64,000 bases of DNA from Caldilineaceae bacterium (GTDB taxonomy: Bacteria > Chloroflexota > Anaerolineae > Caldilineales > Caldilineaceae). The stretch is taken from the NCBI GenBank assembly GCA_020634755.1, contig JACKBC010000014.1, positions 79,059 through 143,058 of the forward strand, given 5' to 3'. Below are positions 61,193 through 64,000 of the stretch, piece after piece. The stretch's first letter is position 1. The number at the start of each line of letters is the position of its first letter. The translations under genes and the position numbers were made by a program. Under the pieces are notes generated by a model, which was given only the letters and a program-made list of their open reading frames with translations, was not told the origin of the DNA and made no database searches.

Positions 61193-61597
61193 ATGGAGCG
61201 CTATTCTATGGCCGAACGTGAACAGCTGGACCGTATTTTTATTAGAGATTTGCTGGTGCGCGGCATTATTGGCATTAACCCAGACGAGCGCGTCAACCGC
61301 CAAGATATTTTGATCAACGTCACGTTGTGGGCCAATACGCGGCGCCCCGGCGCGTCCGACAACGTGGCGGACACGGTTAACTATCGCACGGCCGCCAAGG
61401 CCATGATTGGCCACGTAGAGCAAAATGAACCGCAGCTGGTGGAAAAGCTGGCCGCCGATTTGGCGCGCCTTTGCTTCCAGACCGACGCCCGCATTCGCGC
61501 CGTGGAGTTGACGGTGGAGAAGCCGGGCGCGGTGCGCTTTGCGCGCTCGGTGGGACTGACGATCTACCGTACCCGAGAGGAAGTGCTGGGGCCATGA
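61193..61597 (+). CDS. folB: Dihydroneopterin aldolase
   Basis: The 134-residue protein reads DRIFIRDLLVRGIIGINPDE, with the FolB substrate Glu and the LVEKLAADLARLCF, VELTVEKPGAVRFA segments. It cleaves dihydroneopterin to 6-hydroxymethyldihydropterin. Its stop overlaps the folK start by four bases. Confidence 0.92.
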   Translation: MERYSMAEREQLDRIFIRDLLVRGIIGINPDERVNRQDILINVTLWANTRRPGASDNVADTVNYRTAAKAMIGHVEQNEPQLVEKLAADLARLCFQTDARIRAVELTVEKPGAVRFARSVGLTIYRTREEVLGP

Positions 61598-62148
61598 ACC
61601 AGGTCTTGATTGCCCTGGGCAGCAATGTGGAAAAAGAGAAGAATGTGCCGGCCGCGCTGGCTTTGCTGCGGGCCCAGTCAGTCATGGCCATTTGCGCCAT
61701 AAGCCCGCTTTACGAAACAACCCCCATCGGTGACGACGGCAACCCCAGCGGCCAACCGGCTTTTCACAATGGTGCGCTGCTGGTGGAAACAGCGCTATCG
61801 CCCGCGGCACTGCGTGACCTACTGCGCCAGATGGAAGCACTACTGGGGCGCACGCGCGGCGCCGACAAATTTGCTGCCCGCCCCATTGATCTGGATATTG
61901 CTATGGTGCGTCAATTGGCAACGGATGCTATAGGCGCGCAGATGTCTGATACGGCTGTCCAAGAGAACGTGCAGGTGGACCCAGATATTTTGCGTTTTAT
62001 CCACCTGTCTGTCCCGCTGGCCGATGTGGCGCCAGATTGGATTGTGCCACAGACAGGCGAAACATTGCGCCATGTTGCCGAACGTCATCGACGGCAAAAT
62101 TGCGCGAAAGATAGTCAAATTCCAAGAAAGATTCGAGAATCTATATGA
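61594..62148 (+). CDS. folK: HPPK, 6-hydroxymethyldihydropterin pyrophosphokinase
   Basis: The 184-residue protein starts MNQVLIALGSNVEKEKNVPA, with PLYETTPIG, then GRTRGADKFAARPIDLDIAM with the HPPK metal-binding Asp pair. It acts right after FolB. The C-terminal tail of 20 residues is unusual and its last codons overlap the folE start (ATGA). Confidence 0.92.
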   Translation: MNQVLIALGSNVEKEKNVPAALALLRAQSVMAICAISPLYETTPIGDDGNPSGQPAFHNGALLVETALSPAALRDLLRQMEALLGRTRGADKFAARPIDLDIAMVRQLATDAIGAQMSDTAVQENVQVDPDILRFIHLSVPLADVAPDWIVPQTGETLRHVAERHRRQNCAKDSQIPRKIRESI

Positions 62149-62816
62149 CGCTAAAAACAACCGATATTCGGAGAGATTACCACCCTGAGGGCGACTATTA
62201 CCCGACTCTGCCAGAGACGGCTGCCCCAGATAGCAATGGCGAAACGTACGACCCGGCTTTTGAAGCGCTCATTGCCCAAATGCTAACCCGGCTGGGGGAA
62301 GACCCGCAGCGCGATGGGTTGCTGCGCACGCCATTGCGTGTCGCCAAAGCGATGGATTTTCTCACCAGCGGCTACCGCACCAGCGTGGACGAAGTTGTAA
62401 ACAATGCCCTCTTTGAGGATGATGATCTGGAGGACTGCTGCGAAGATATGGTCATTGTCAAAGACATTGAGTTCTATTCGCTGTGCGAGCACCATATGCT
62501 GCCCTTTTTTGGCCGCATCCACATTGGCTATATCCCCAATGGCAAGATTATTGGCTTGAGCAAGCTGGCGCGCATTACCGACGTGTTTGCCCGCCGTTTG
62601 CAAGTGCAGGAGCGCATCACCAATCAGATTGCGGATACGGTCATGGAGGTTTTGAAGCCGCTAGGTGTGGGTGTGGTTTCCGAGGCGCAGCACTTTTGCA
62701 TGATGATGCGCGGCGTGCAAAAGCAGAACAGCAGCACCGTTACCAGCGCGTTGCGCGGTGCATTCCACACCAATACCCAAACTCGCCAGGAATTTCTGCG
62801 TCTACTCGATCTCTAG
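62145..62816 (+). CDS. folE: GTP cyclohydrolase I
   Basis: The 223-residue protein has the zinc ligands Cys-His-Cys in FYSLCEHHMLPFFG and QHFCMMMRGVQKQ, and IGYIPNGKIIGLSKLARI. It makes dihydroneopterin triphosphate, the first step of the pathway, and is the last gene of the folB-folK-folE run. Confidence 0.95.
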   Translation: MTLKTTDIRRDYHPEGDYYPTLPETAAPDSNGETYDPAFEALIAQMLTRLGEDPQRDGLLRTPLRVAKAMDFLTSGYRTSVDEVVNNALFEDDDLEDCCEDMVIVKDIEFYSLCEHHMLPFFGRIHIGYIPNGKIIGLSKLARITDVFARRLQVQERITNQIADTVMEVLKPLGVGVVSEAQHFCMMMRGVQKQNSSTVTSALRGAFHTNTQTRQEFLRLLDL

Positions 62817-63052
62817 GGGCGTTTTATATCCATATTTATATCCGATACTATATCTTTCTACGGTTTACGGTGCCTGAAATATCTGCTAAGGTTGTACTAC
62901 AGGCTTGTTGAATCAAGTCACCAATTTTCCACTGTTGCTGTACTTTGCTCCAAGCGACAACCGGAGATTTGCTCCTTCTTCATTAGAGTTAAAAACTTCC
63001 AGCCATCGTCGGAGCATATATCCGTAAATTCAGTTGTGAATCCTATAAGCAC
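62817..63052. other. Gene-free spacer after folE
   Basis: No gene is seen. No clear terminator follows folE; the segment is AT-richer than its surroundings. Confidence 0.3.
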
Positions 63053-63129
63053 GACTTACGCAGCACCCATAGAACGTCAGGAGAGCAGCGTGGCTGACTT
63101 GGCAATTTATCTCTAGGCTTGTGTGAGCC
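63053..63129. repeat. Interspersed repeat family A, copy 6 (inverted, degenerate)
   Basis: GACTTACGCAGCACC at one end and AGGCTTGTGTGAG at the other are the family ends in reverse, the second one worn. Confidence 0.55.
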
Positions 63130-63207
63130 CAAACAGGTAGGCACAGGGAATTTACGGTTAGAAACTTAACCGGGGTATAGCAGATTCCGCAAACAAAGGA
63201 GAGAAAG

Positions 63208-63576
63208 ATGCAGTTTCAAAAAAAGTCATACCGCTATTTGCCAGTAACCGCCTTGCTCTTTGTGCTGTTGTTATTGGCCGGCTGTGGCCAGCCATCAGCT
63301 GCTGAACCCACCGCCACCATGAGCGTTGAGCCTACCGCCACCACGGATGCTGGCATGGCTACGCCCGAGTCCTCTGATATTGTCACTGATACTACAGATA
63401 TGGGTGATACCGATGCCATGACCGATACCTCTGGCATGGATGACTCGGTCGGTATTACGGATACACTAGAAATGACCGACACCATGGATATGACCGATAC
63501 TATGGGCATGAGCGATACCGTGGGGATTACCGACACGCTTGAGATTACCGATACAGAGACCGTTACCGGCAATTAG
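63208..63576 (+). CDS. Small lipoprotein with Thr/Asp/Met repeats
   Basis: The 122-residue protein has a lipobox LLLAGC after a 24-residue signal. The mature part is made of D-T-(x)-(D/G)-M-type repeats such as DTLEMTDTMDMTDTMGMSDT. No fold is evident; it may be an extracellular disordered chain. GGAGAG lies before the ATG and a strong terminator follows. Confidence 0.65.
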   Translation: MQFQKKSYRYLPVTALLFVLLLLAGCGQPSAAEPTATMSVEPTATTDAGMATPESSDIVTDTTDMGDTDAMTDTSGMDDSVGITDTLEMTDTMDMTDTMGMSDTVGITDTLEITDTETVTGN

Positions 63577-63620
63577 CAGAGTTTGCTGACCGGTTTCTGG
63601 TCGACCGATAGTGCATTTCC

Positions 63621-63662
63621 GTGTAAGTCTAACCTGATTCCAGGTTGGGCTTACACTTTTTT
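63621..63662 (+). terminator. Strong intrinsic terminator
   Basis: GTGTAAGTCTAACCTG (63621-63636), loop ATTC, CAGGTTGGGCTTACAC (63641-63656) with two G-U pairs, then TTTTTTA. Confidence 0.9.
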
Positions 63663-64000
63663 ATTTCCACTTGTTTATCTGTTGTTACACCAAGTTTGCC
63701 ATTGCCTCCAAAGTCAAGCAGAGTCCAATTTTTCGAGAGCCTCCTCGAATAGGAGCCTCTCCCTGCTCTGCATACGGCGCGTGCGCCGCGTCCCTCTCCA
63801 CACGTGAAGCTAAGCATTACCTACAAGTGGGGCGAATGGATCTGTGCGTCGCACACTGTGCACGAGAATCGTCCCGGTCGACCCGTGTGCGACGCACCTG
63901 GCCTCCACTTGGGGCCAGAAAGATGGGAGCAATGGTAAAACACGTGGAGAGGGACAGATTTTGCGCAAAAGCGCAAAATCAGGGAGAGGCGACGGCGTGC
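63663..64000. repeat. Repeat-rich right edge with palindromic family G, copy 5
   Basis: No gene is seen. GTGCGTCGCAC (63844-63854) and GTGTGCGACGCAC (63886-63898) are family G arms. CCCTCTCCACACGTG (about 63791) and CACGTGGAGAGGG (63940) form a wider inverted pair. ATTTTGCGCAAAAGCGCAAAAT (22 bases as two 9-base arms around AAAA) is near 63958-63979. Confidence 0.6.

Overview
The window is a chromosomal stretch of a GC-rich bacterium, most likely a Chloroflexota member of the Caldilineae/Ardenticatenia type. This is inferred from gene content: CUT2 sugar ABC transporters, several phytanoyl-CoA dioxygenase-like proteins, GH172/DUF2961, NB-ARC/TPR proteins and repeat-rich spacers. No rRNA, tRNA, prophage or CRISPR array is seen. 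TGA is the normal stop, as shown by many ATGA/GTGA gene overlaps, yet four in-frame TGA codons fall exactly on catalytic cysteine positions of three thiol-redox genes, two of them followed by strong hairpins at the spacing of bacterial SECIS elements. I read these as selenocysteine codons.

Layout. 1-1626 (minus): a selenium redox operon, SelL-like UxxU peroxiredoxin-fold protein, then membrane-anchored UxxC DsbA-like protein, then a VKOR-like protein cut by the window edge. 2138-2303: a small RNA or leader unit with a 17-codon peptide and mutually exclusive hairpins. 2335-8257: HAD phosphatase, SPL-like radical SAM protein, cold-shock protein, Hyi-like isomerase, PPP phosphatase, a transsulfuration-type PLP enzyme and a CBS protein. 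8650-10088: a LacI regulator and an enoyl-CoA hydratase, both missing their 3' ends and joined in a convergent chimera. 10316-19797 (minus): methylthioribose kinase and parts for two CUT2 sugar ABC importers. 20115-30932: an epimerase, a LacI regulator, a decayed solute-binding gene, GH172 protein, nucleotidyltransferase, xylose-isomerase-like TIM barrel, TPP enzyme, PhyH dioxygenase and APH kinase.

31815-48668: a membrane protein, a YeeE/YedE pair for sulfur-type uptake, MFS transporter, STAND/TPR ATPase with near-identical 120-bp repeats, a second PLP enzyme, arginase, SIS-domain protein, NmrA-like protein, methyltransferase, YbaK deacylase, TrmI and a second PhyH protein. 48736-54165: a PyrF-PyrE fusion, a second UxxC selenoprotein (lipoprotein), an XRE regulator, HIT protein and uronate isomerase. 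54388-60255 (plus): carotenoid genes (CrtO-like, fused CrtYcd-type lycopene cyclase, CruF, CrtI). 60389-62816: hydrolase plus folB-folK-folE. 63208-63576: small lipoprotein with a strong terminator.

The spacers carry at least seven families of palindromic interspersed repeats of about 60-110 bp, several with 3-6 copies here. The most notable signal is the selenium-based oxidative folding module at the left edge, together with a second UxxC protein 50 kb away.
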